From NCBI GenBank assembly GCA_947591605.1, contig CANQDF010000022.1:1-38987 (forward strand): a stretch of 38,987 bases of DNA, in the 5' to 3' direction. Positions 32,673 to 38,987 of the stretch are shown here, one piece after another (the first letter of the stretch is position 1; every line of letters begins with the position of its first letter). Made by a program: the position numbers and the translations under genes. Origin of the DNA: an uncultured Clostridia bacterium (lineage in GTDB: Bacteria; Bacillota; Clostridia; Lachnospirales; CAG-274). The notes under the pieces were generated by a model. It saw only the letters and a program-made list of their open reading frames with translations, searched no databases and was not told the DNA's origin.

Positions 32673-32698
32673 GTTTTGGTCATTGATGTTATGCCGTT

Positions 32699-34057
32699 TT
32701 ACGGGCATGTCTTTTTGCTCATATTTCTCATAAAGATCAAGTATGCAAGTATAAGTGCGGCAGCCGTTGCAACCCAGCTTACGGGATAGACCATCATAAG
32801 TGTGGAAAATGTATGCGAGCTTCTGAATATGCTGTATACCCAGCCTATTCTTATGCCGCATACGCCTGCAAAGGTGGTTACCGCAGGCACAAGCGAGTAT
32901 CCGTATCCCCTCATTGAGCCCGACATTATCTCCATTACTGCGTTTACTACCTCTGCGGTAAGTATAAACCCAAGCCTTACAAAGCCTATCGAAATAATGG
33001 CAGAGTCGCTGTTGAAAATGCTCAGCAAAGGCTTGCCCAGCAAAAGCATAACAGCGGAAAGCGCAGCCGTTATACCAATATCCAGCGCAAGGCTTATGCA
33101 GGTTATCCTGCGGCAGCGTGACAGCTTTGCGGCGCCGTAATTCTGTCCTACAAATGTAGTACAAGCCTGTCCGAACGCATTTACAAGGTAGTATACCAAT
33201 ATCTCTATATTAAAGGCTGCCGAGGACGCCGCCATAACATCCGAGCCCAGGCTGTTTACCGCCGACTGAACACACATATTTGAAAGCGAAAACACCATGC
33301 TTTGCAGTCCCGCAGGCAAACCTATGCTCACTATCCTTTTGAGCATATCGGAATGTATCCTTATATAGCGCACATAGACCTTTATCATGTCCTTTCGCCT
33401 GCAAAGCGCTATAAAAAGCAGCGCCGAGCTTATAAGGTTTGACAGCACCGTGGCTGTTGCCACGCCGTCGGCATTCATGCCCACAACACGCACAAAAAAC
33501 AGGTTGAGTATAACATTTATAACACCCGATACCACCAGGCAGAAAAGCGGCGTTTTTGTATCTCCCTGGCTTCTGAAAACAGCTGCCTCAAAGTTATACA
33601 AAAAAATAACCGGCATACCCAAAAAATATATCCTCAAATAGGCAAGCGCCATGGGGAATATCTCATCGGGCACGCTCATCAGCCTCAGTACCCCGGGGGC
33701 TATAAGCTCCCCTATAACGGTTACCGCAATACCGCCTGTTATTGCAAGCAGTATGGATGTATGTACGCACTTTGACACCGCACTTTTATTCTTCTGACCC
33801 GAAAACATCGACATAACAACATTTGCGCCCAGCGCAATGCCTACAAAGCCGTTTACCAGCAGACCTATTATCGGGCTGTTGCTGCCCACCGCCGCCATGG
33901 CATTTTTGCCTACGTAGCGTCCTACCACGGCAACGTCCGCAGCATTAAAAAGCTGCTGCAGCATTCCGGTAAGTGCAAGCGGCAAAGCAAACATAAGCAG
34001 CTTGTCCCATATGCTGCCGTTAAGCATATCCATTTTGTCCTGTTTCAATTTTTGCAT
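32699..34057 (-). CDS. MATE family efflux transporter
   Basis: The 452-aa protein has twelve hydrophobic segments and the MATE start GSIWDKLLMFALPLALTGMLQQLFNAADVAVVGRYVG, followed by the conserved internal duplication (RIVSIGLPAGLQSMVFSLSNM). It should export cationic or amphipathic compounds using Na+ or H+; the substrate is not predictable. ATG 34057 has GGAAGG close upstream; Met9 is an alternative. Promoter at 34094-34122. It is unrelated by position to the second MATE gene at 37034-38395. Confidence 0.93.
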   Translation of the reverse strand: MQKLKQDKMDMLNGSIWDKLLMFALPLALTGMLQQLFNAADVAVVGRYVGKNAMAAVGSNSPIIGLLVNGFVGIALGANVVMSMFSGQKNKSAVSKCVHTSILLAITGGIAVTVIGELIAPGVLRLMSVPDEIFPMALAYLRIYFLGMPVIFLYNFEAAVFRSQGDTKTPLFCLVVSGVINVILNLFFVRVVGMNADGVATATVLSNLISSALLFIALCRRKDMIKVYVRYIRIHSDMLKRIVSIGLPAGLQSMVFSLSNMCVQSAVNSLGSDVMAASSAAFNIEILVYYLVNAFGQACTTFVGQNYGAAKLSRCRRITCISLALDIGITAALSAVMLLLGKPLLSIFNSDSAIISIGFVRLGFILTAEVVNAVMEIMSGSMRGYGYSLVPAVTTFAGVCGIRIGWVYSIFRSSHTFSTLMMVYPVSWVATAAALILAYLIFMRNMSKKTCP

Positions 34058-34093
34058 CTTCCTTCCGCATAACTAAAATGTATCATATATTTA

Positions 34094-34122
34094 ATATTAA
34101 CACTTTTTCTATATGTTTGCAA
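34094..34122 (-). promoter_or_regulatory. Putative promoter for the first MATE gene
   Basis: TTGCAA (34117-34122), 17 bases, TAATAT (34094-34099) on the minus strand. The -10 matches 4 of 6 positions. Confidence 0.5.
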
Positions 34123-34216
34123 TACATAACAAATGCGGCGCACACAAAACAAAAGCAATTTATCCGAGTATGCAAAGCTTTAACGCAGATCCTAAGCGGC
34201 GGATAAAGGTATGCTG

Positions 34217-34245
34217 TAGACGTACACACGTTTTTGTGGTATAAT
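34217..34245 (+). promoter_or_regulatory. Promoter for the aldo/keto reductase gene
   Basis: TAGACG (34217-34222), 17 bases, TATAAT (34240-34245) preceded by TGG, giving an extended -10. It is 36 bases upstream of the ATG. Confidence 0.7.
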
Positions 34246-34281
34246 TGTAAAAGAATCACTACAGAAGGGAAGAATAAGTCT

Positions 34282-35310
34282 ATGAAGCAAATAACTTTAG
34301 GTCCCACAGGCATTACGGTGCCTCAAAATGCGTTTGGTGCGCTGCCTATACAGAGAGTTTCAAAGGATGATGCGGTGCCTATACTGCGCCGTGCCTATGA
34401 GGGCGGTATGCGCCTGTTTGACACCGCACGGGCATACACCGACAGTGAGGAAAAGCTCGGAGCTGCCTTTGAGGGAATGCGCCATAAGATATACATAACC
34501 TCCAAAACACAGGCAAAAACGCCGGAAGCATTCCGCAGGGATCTGGAAACCACTCTCCGCAGCCTGCGCACGGACTATCTTGACGTATACCAGTTTCACT
34601 GTGCAGACCGCTGCTTTGCGCCCGATGACGGTACGGGCATGTACGAAGCAATGCTTGAAGCCAAAAAGCAGGGGAAGGTGCGCCATATAGGCATTACAGC
34701 CCACAAGCTGGGTGTAGCTCAGACCTGTGCCGAGTCCGGATTATACGAAACTCTGCAATTTCCGTTCAGCTACCTTTCCTCCCAAAAGGAGGTTGAGCTT
34801 GTAAAAACCTGTAAAGAGAAAAATGTCGGCTTTATTGCCATGAAGGCGCTTGCAGGCGGTCTTATAAACAACTCCCGTGCGGCAATGGCTTATATGCTGC
34901 AATTTGACAATGTTCTGCCCATATGGGGCATACAAAGGATGGAGGAGCTTGAACAATGGCTGCGCTTTATGGACGATGAGCCAAAAATGGACGATGATAT
35001 TGCCGCCTTTATCGAAAAAGAGCGCAGGGAGCTGAGCGGCGACTTCTGCCGAGGCTGCGGCTACTGTATGCCATGTCCTCAGGGGATAATGATAAACCAG
35101 TGCGCCCGTATGTCGCTTATGCTGCGCCGTGCTCCCTCGGCAGGGTGGCTGTCGGAGGATATGCAGGCTGAAATGCGTAAAATAGAAAACTGTATAGAAT
35201 GCGGCGCCTGTATGAGCAAATGCCCCTATGAGCTTAATACCCCCGAGCTGCTTAAAAAGAATTACGAGGACTATAAACAGGTGCTTGCAGGCAGGGTAAA
35301 GGTACAATAA
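34282..35310 (+). CDS. Aldo/keto reductase with C-terminal ferredoxin-like iron-sulfur domain
   Basis: The 342-aa cytoplasmic protein has an aldo/keto reductase barrel with the tetrad D47, Y52 (FDTARAYTDSEEKLG), K75 and H106 (DVYQFHCAD). The C-terminal part holds two Cys clusters: C256, C259, C262, C265 (FCRGCGYCMPCPQG) and C304, C307, C310, C314 (CIECGACMSKCPY). This fusion is frequent in anaerobes and is thought to couple NAD(P)H or ferredoxin electrons to a carbonyl substrate, which is unknown here. ATG 34282 follows GAAGGGAAG at a somewhat long spacing. It converges with the M20 gene. Confidence 0.9.
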   Translation: MKQITLGPTGITVPQNAFGALPIQRVSKDDAVPILRRAYEGGMRLFDTARAYTDSEEKLGAAFEGMRHKIYITSKTQAKTPEAFRRDLETTLRSLRTDYLDVYQFHCADRCFAPDDGTGMYEAMLEAKKQGKVRHIGITAHKLGVAQTCAESGLYETLQFPFSYLSSQKEVELVKTCKEKNVGFIAMKALAGGLINNSRAAMAYMLQFDNVLPIWGIQRMEELEQWLRFMDDEPKMDDDIAAFIEKERRELSGDFCRGCGYCMPCPQGIMINQCARMSLMLRRAPSAGWLSEDMQAEMRKIENCIECGACMSKCPYELNTPELLKKNYEDYKQVLAGRVKVQ

Positions 35311-35357
35311 CGAAATTCTTTGCCATAACCCCGTAAATAAACATGTCAATGATATTC

Positions 35358-35382
35358 GTACTCCGCTTGCGCTGCGTACTCA
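35358..35382 (+). repeat. 25-bp dispersed intergenic repeat, copy 2
   Basis: It matches 11973-11997 at 22 of 25 bases and lies directly upstream of a terminator hairpin, between two convergent genes. Confidence 0.6.
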
Positions 35383-35388
35383 TATTAC

Positions 35389-35422
35389 GAGGAACAAATG
35401 GGGGTACCCCGGTTTGTTCCTC
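35389..35422. terminator. Hairpin terminator between convergent genes
   Basis: GAGGAACAAA (35389-35398) and TTTGTTCCTC (35413-35422) form a 10-bp stem, with an inner GGGG/CCCC pairing. There is no long T run, so efficiency is uncertain. Confidence 0.65.
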
Positions 35423-35428
35423 AAGTAT

Positions 35429-36640
35429 TCAATGCTCGTTCAGCCATCGGAGAGCGGTTTGCACATATGCTGCGCTGCCTCTGTACAGCACCGAATCGTC
35501 AAATTTGACCTTGGGGTGATGCTGTCCGAAAACATATCCGTCCCGTGAGCTGCCCGCAGCAAGAAACATACTGACCGTAGGCACAAGATGGCTTACAAAG
35601 GCAAAATCCTCGCTGCCTCCGCCTGCCTTGTCGCCGAACACCTCCGCCATATCAATAACGGCACTGCCGAATATATCTCTCATATATCTTAAGGTATCTG
35701 CCGACAACTGCGGATCTATGACCATACAAGGGCAAAAGTCGTAAAACTCTGCCGTCACCTCACATCTGAAGGCAGAGCCTATGCCGCTGCTTATCTGCAC
35801 CATGCGGTTTTTGATAAGCTCCCCGACAGCATTTTCGGGGTCGGTGGTGCGTATGGTCCCCCACATTTCGGCAGTATCGGGGATAACGTTGGAGGCTTTG
35901 CCTGCCTCAAAACGTCCCGTTGTAAATATGCCGAATTGATTTCCCTCCAGCTCACGGCTGTTGATTTCCTGCAAAGCTATGTGTATGTGCGCTGCTGCGG
36001 TAATGGGATCTATGGCTTCATGCGGTGTTGAGCCGTGTCCGCCCTTTCCCTTTACCGTTATATGGTACTGCTCGCATGAGGTGGAGGTTATGCCGCCTCC
36101 CGCCACTATAACTGTACCCGACGGCAGCGGCATTCCTGCGTTAACGTGTATCATTGCTGCCGCATCTACCTTAGGGTCTTCAAGCAGTCCCGATTTTATC
36201 ATATCGGGAGAGCCTTGAAAAATTTCCTCGGCAGGCTGAAACTCCAGCTTGACAGTACCGTTTATCTCATCCTCGTGATCCTTAAGCAGCTTTGCCGCTC
36301 CCAAAAGCATTGCGGTGTGCATATCATGGCCGCAGCCGTGCATTTTGCCCTCGTTTTTGCTGCGGTATTCCACATCCGCCTCCTCCTGCAAAGGCAGGGC
36401 GTCCATATCCGCCCTGAGCAAAATTGTCTTACCGGGCTTTTTTCCGCCTGCGGCAGCAACGATACCCGACCTGCCGAGTTCCTTTGGCGTATAACCCATC
36501 TCCTCAAGCTCCTTCTTAACAAGTGCCTTTGTTTTGGGCAGCTCAAAGCCAACCTCGGGATATTGATGCAGCCTGCGCCTTATTTCCCTCAATCGGGTCT
36601 GCAAGGCTTCCGCTTCGCTTAAAATTTTATTTGGATCCAT
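35429..36640 (-). CDS. M20D family amidohydrolase
   Basis: The 403-aa cytoplasmic zinc hydrolase has RRRLHQYPEVGFE, the metal motif HGCGHDMHTAMLLGAA (C103, H105), the catalytic FQPAEE (E138/E139) and the late QHHPKV His. The M20D family includes hippurate hydrolases, N-acyl-amino-acid and indole-acetyl-amino-acid amidohydrolases, and the N-acetyl-S-substituted-cysteine deacetylases of Bacillus sulfur operons. ATG 36640 has GGGGAG eight bases upstream; an upstream in-frame start is less well placed. It is the third gene of the operon led by the MATE gene at 38395, whose Cys-rich leader favours a sulfur-compound substrate; this is inference. Confidence 0.9.
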   Translation of the reverse strand: MDPNKILSEAEALQTRLREIRRRLHQYPEVGFELPKTKALVKKELEEMGYTPKELGRSGIVAAAGGKKPGKTILLRADMDALPLQEEADVEYRSKNEGKMHGCGHDMHTAMLLGAAKLLKDHEDEINGTVKLEFQPAEEIFQGSPDMIKSGLLEDPKVDAAAMIHVNAGMPLPSGTVIVAGGGITSTSCEQYHITVKGKGGHGSTPHEAIDPITAAAHIHIALQEINSRELEGNQFGIFTTGRFEAGKASNVIPDTAEMWGTIRTTDPENAVGELIKNRMVQISSGIGSAFRCEVTAEFYDFCPCMVIDPQLSADTLRYMRDIFGSAVIDMAEVFGDKAGGGSEDFAFVSHLVPTVSMFLAAGSSRDGYVFGQHHPKVKFDDSVLYRGSAAYVQTALRWLNEH

Positions 36641-36683
36641 TTTATCAGCTCCCCTTTTCGTCTGCAAAAGCAAAACAGCCCTT

Positions 36684-37016
36684 TTATTGCATTTTTGTTA
36701 TCTCGTCATAGAGCTTATAAAGATACTGCGTCTTATTTTCAAGCAGATAGTAGTGATTTATGTAAAAGCAGTCGGTTATAAAAAAGATAAGAAACAGCAG
36801 CCCCAGTATCATATCCTGCATGGTTACAAAAGCAAACAAAACCAGCATGGCAATAAGGGCAAAAAACAGCGTGACCAAAAGATGTATCAGCCTTTCATGC
36901 TGAAAATAGCCTATCCATCTGTCCATATACCTTAAAAACTCCGCTTTTGCGGCGGCATTGCCCTCTTTTAAAAAGCTCTCCGCCTCATGCACCTTGTCGT
37001 GCATTTGCTTTGTCAT
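36684..37016 (-). CDS. Small two-helix membrane protein, 110 aa
   Basis: I do not recognise this family. A charged N-terminal helix (residues 1-40, KQMHDKVHEAESFLKEGNAAAKAEFLRYMDRW) precedes two membrane helices (about 47-65 and 70-88) and a short polar tail. ATG 37016 follows GGGGGTGTTATT; an upstream in-frame start would overlap the MATE gene by about 90 bases and is not needed. It lies 17 bases after the MATE stop and 43 bases before the M20 gene, all on one strand. Confidence 0.65.
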   Translation of the reverse strand: MTKQMHDKVHEAESFLKEGNAAAKAEFLRYMDRWIGYFQHERLIHLLVTLFFALIAMLVLFAFVTMQDMILGLLFLIFFITDCFYINHYYLLENKTQYLYKLYDEITKMQ

Positions 37017-37033
37017 AATAACACCCCCGCAGC

Positions 37034-38395
37034 TTAAATATATTTTATCAGCTTGTTGTAAAGCCGTATCATAAATACGCTTGACATGGTTACCGAAACA
37101 AGCTCCGCAATTGGCATTGCACACCATACCAGTTCAAGCCTGCCCGTAAGCGACATAAGGTATGCCACAGGCAAAAGCACCACAAGCTGACGGCACAGAG
37201 ATATTGTCATACTCAGCACGCCCCTGCCAAGAGCCTGCAGCATGGAGCTTGTCACTATCGAAAAGCCCGCAAAAAGAAAGCTCAGGGAAATTATGCGTAT
37301 TGCAGGCACACCTATACCGAGCATGGTTTCCGAGGCGTCAAACAAGAGCAGCAGCTGTTTGGGAAAAAGCTGCATCAGTGCAAAGCACAGCAGCATTATG
37401 CACATGCCGCCGTAAACGCTCAGCTTATATGTACCCATTATCCTGTCCCTGCGTTTTGCGCCGTAATTGTAAGCAACTATAGGCACCATACCGTTGTTAA
37501 GGCCGAAAAGCGGCATAAACGCAAAGCTCTGCAGCTTGCCGAATACACCGTATACCGCCGTTGCCGTTGAGGAAAAGCCCATAAGTATGCCGTTTATGCC
37601 GTAGGTCATTACAGAAACTATGGCCGTCATAACTACCGAGGGTATACCGACGGAGTATATCCTTTTTATAATGCGCCATTCGGGCTTGAAGCCCTTAAAG
37701 CTTAGGTTTATCTCCTTGTTGTATTTTAAATTGAAAAAAAGTGCAAGCACAAAGGCAATAAACTGACCGAATACCGTAGCATATGCGGCGCCCTTTATGC
37801 CCATCTTGGGTACGCCAAAGTAACCGAAGATAAATATAGGGTCAAGTATTATATTGATAATGGCGCCTATACCCTGTGTTATCATGGTGTAAAATGTCTT
37901 TCCGGTAGATTGCAGCAGCCTTTCAAATATCATCTGCGAAAAGGCGGCAAACGCCAAAAACGAAACTATACTCAGATAATCCACACCGTATGTGATTATC
38001 TCGGGATCGTCTGCCTGACTTCTGTAATATATCTCCGGCACAAAAAAGCTTAGCACAAGAAACACCAATGCGCTTACCAAAGTAAGAAATATGCCGTTTA
38101 CGGCAGCCTTGTTTGCCGTTTCAAACTCCTTGCTGCCAAGGCTCATCGAGAGCAGAGCATTCATACCCACGCCCGTACCTACGGCAATACCTATCATAAG
38201 GTTCTGCACGGGGAACGCAAGCGAAACCGCAGTAAGTGCGTCCTCGCTTACACGGGCAACAAACAGGCTGTCCACAATGTTGTACATAGCCTGCACCAGC
38301 ATGGACACCATCATAGGCAGCGACATATTCAAAAGCAGCTTGCCGACGGGCATAACACCCATTTTATTTTCCGGCATTGCAGCAGTGTTCTCCAT
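37034..38395 (-). CDS. MATE family efflux transporter, second copy
   Basis: The 453-aa protein has twelve hydrophobic segments and the signature MPVGKLLLNMSLPMMVSMLVQAMYNIVDSLFVARVSEDALTAVSLAFP, with the internal duplication at RIIKRIYSVGIPSVVMTAI. It belongs to the NorM/MepA-like MATE group. AAGGAGG lies eight bases upstream of ATG 38395. It heads an operon with a small membrane protein and an M20 amidohydrolase, and is preceded by a long structured leader with an attenuator and Cys-rich peptide. Export or uptake of a sulfur compound is a guess based on that context. Confidence 0.93.
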   Translation of the reverse strand: MENTAAMPENKMGVMPVGKLLLNMSLPMMVSMLVQAMYNIVDSLFVARVSEDALTAVSLAFPVQNLMIGIAVGTGVGMNALLSMSLGSKEFETANKAAVNGIFLTLVSALVFLVLSFFVPEIYYRSQADDPEIITYGVDYLSIVSFLAFAAFSQMIFERLLQSTGKTFYTMITQGIGAIINIILDPIFIFGYFGVPKMGIKGAAYATVFGQFIAFVLALFFNLKYNKEINLSFKGFKPEWRIIKRIYSVGIPSVVMTAIVSVMTYGINGILMGFSSTATAVYGVFGKLQSFAFMPLFGLNNGMVPIVAYNYGAKRRDRIMGTYKLSVYGGMCIMLLCFALMQLFPKQLLLLFDASETMLGIGVPAIRIISLSFLFAGFSIVTSSMLQALGRGVLSMTISLCRQLVVLLPVAYLMSLTGRLELVWCAMPIAELVSVTMSSVFMIRLYNKLIKYI

Positions 38396-38453
38396 ATTAC
38401 AGACCTCCTTGTCTTATTTTATCATATTTTTACGGTTATACATATGGCGGCTG

Positions 38454-38549
38454 TTAAGCCTTTGCTTCGACAAAAAATACAAAAAGAGAATCCGAAACAT
38501 TATTCGGACAAATTATACACTTGCAGCAAACGGAACAATTTATCCTCAT
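38454..38549 (-). CDS. 31-codon Cys-rich leader peptide
   Basis: The reading frame starts at ATG 38549 with GGAG five bases upstream and encodes MRINCSVCCKCIICPNN and a hydrophobic tail ending VEAKA. Five of the first 14 codons are Cys. The terminator hairpin at 38491-38508 lies inside the reading frame, directly after the last Cys codon. This is the layout of an attenuation leader peptide: a ribosome stalled at Cys codons would cover the 5' arm of the hairpin. A small metal-binding peptide is the alternative. Confidence 0.6.
   Translation of the reverse strand: MRINCSVCCKCIICPNNVSDSLFVFFVEAKA
38470..38508 (-). terminator. Attenuator hairpin inside the leader peptide
   Basis: On the minus strand TCCGAA (+ 38503-38508) and TTCGGA (+ 38491-38496) pair across 6 bases. 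CTCTTTTTGTATTTTTTG follows. The arm AGAGAATC located earlier (+ 38559-38566) can also pair with GATTCTCT (+ 38485-38492), offering an alternative or extended structure. Confidence 0.65.
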
Positions 38550-38716
38550 AATATCTCCGATTCTCTGTAATGCCTGAACCGTACAGGGTCTTGACCCGGT
38601 GAACAGCCGGCATTTATTTATGAGCCGACAGTCATCGGCTCTATGGCTCTGCCGCCCTGTATGCACTCAAAACGGACGAGCCTTATTTGTAAACAAAAGC
38701 AACCGCCTTTATTTCA
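38550..38716 (-). ncRNA. Structured leader RNA of the MATE operon (unidentified)
   Basis: Between the promoter and the leader peptide three hairpins are visible in plus-strand coordinates: GGCTC/GAGCC at 38645-38682, a 7-9-bp GAGCCGA hairpin at 38622-38641, and ATGCC/GGCAT at 38570-38613 with inner GGGTC/GACCC. CCCTGTA at 38655-38661 can pair with TACAGGG at 38582-38588, a possible pseudoknot or switch. It does not match any riboswitch consensus I know. Confidence 0.5.
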
Positions 38717-38722
38717 ATTTAT

Positions 38723-38751
38723 ATTATACACCGTCCAAATTTATTTTGCAA
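38723..38751 (-). promoter_or_regulatory. Sigma-A promoter of the MATE operon
   Basis: TTGCAA (38746-38751), 17 bases, TATAAT (38723-38728) on the minus strand. It gives a leader of about 320 bases before the MATE start. Confidence 0.85.
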
Positions 38752-38987
38752 TATCTTTCAAATAACATATAAATTTTGTAATAAAAATGTAATAAAAAGC
38801 CGCTGCCCGATAATTACATAAATTCAGACTGTCAAAAAACCTAAAATTAGATTCAAAAAATTATTTTTAAAGAGTTTAAACTCGCAAAAACACTTAAAGG
38901 TAATTTAAGCGCCGTCAGCGTAAAGCCCAAAGGGCTTTAGCGATACCGTAAGGCAGGCTAAAATCCGCAGTCAGCGTAATTTTCCCT
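38752..38987. other. Non-coding AT-rich DNA with small hairpin repeats
   Basis: No gene is evident. GAGTTTAAACTC (38872-38883) is a perfect 12-bp palindrome. CAGCG-TAAAGCCC-AAA-GGGCTTTA-GCG (38916-38942) has the same frame as the hairpin at 12149-12173, and CAGCGTAATTTTCC at 38973 starts what may be another copy cut by the window edge. Confidence 0.5.

Noticed and set aside
38454..38666. A 70-codon reading frame upstream of the second MATE gene
   Set aside because: The upstream 39 codons lie in the structured leader without a ribosome binding site. Only the last 31 codons, starting at ATG 38549 with GGAG, are supported.

Overview
The window looks like a chromosomal segment from an anaerobic, endospore-forming member of the Clostridia, probably a plant-fibre or gut lineage related to the Oscillospiraceae/Ruminococcus group. 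The evidence is a tricistronic GerA-type spore germination operon, a PdaB-like sporulation deacetylase, dockerin and cohesin modules joined by Thr-rich (TTTETTT) linkers, copper-amine-oxidase N-terminal repeats, and Gram-positive ribosome binding sites with consensus sigma-A promoters. The genus is not determined. No phage or plasmid backbone is visible.

Left part (1-11.1 kb): tRNA-Arg(CCT) is followed by a 2.3-kb AT-rich patch with two minus-strand genes (an RCC1-repeat surface protein and a small membrane protein), bounded by two near-identical terminator hairpins. Next come a secreted alpha-toroid-like enzyme, recX overlapping a TPR gene, a secreted CAP-domain protein, and the gerA operon.

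Centre (11.1-17.1 kb) is the most unusual region. A 27-bp perfect inverted repeat brackets a 184-bp segment carrying a perfect-consensus sigma-A promoter (TTGACA-17-TATAAT). The promoter now points away from an adjacent 189-aa FimB/FimE-sized tyrosine recombinase. Downstream lie a 1060-aa secreted protein (CHAP, two C-type lectin domains, ricin-B lectin, cohesin, dockerin), a second cohesin protein with a 10-copy 39-bp Thr-rich repeat, and a 46-aa peptide. I read this as a candidate phase-variable, cellulosome-like lectin system with a self-encoded invertase, captured in the OFF orientation.

Right part (17.1-38.4 kb) is mostly core: polysaccharide deacetylase, degenerate HMA protein, pyrG, ctpB-like protease, pgsA, rimO, a three-domain citrate-lyase-ligase-like protein, a CLC transporter with fluoride-type signature motifs, metallophosphoesterase, beta-carbonic anhydrase, a CmpB-like membrane protein, histidine phosphatase, PdaB, a MATE transporter and a ferredoxin-containing aldo/keto reductase.

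The far right holds a MATE / small membrane protein / M20 amidohydrolase operon. Its leader has a consensus promoter, several RNA hairpins and a 31-codon peptide with five Cys codons overlapping a terminator, which suggests cysteine-dependent attenuation. Several promoters, terminators and small hairpin repeats are placed precisely. All functional statements rest on motif recognition by eye, without database searches.
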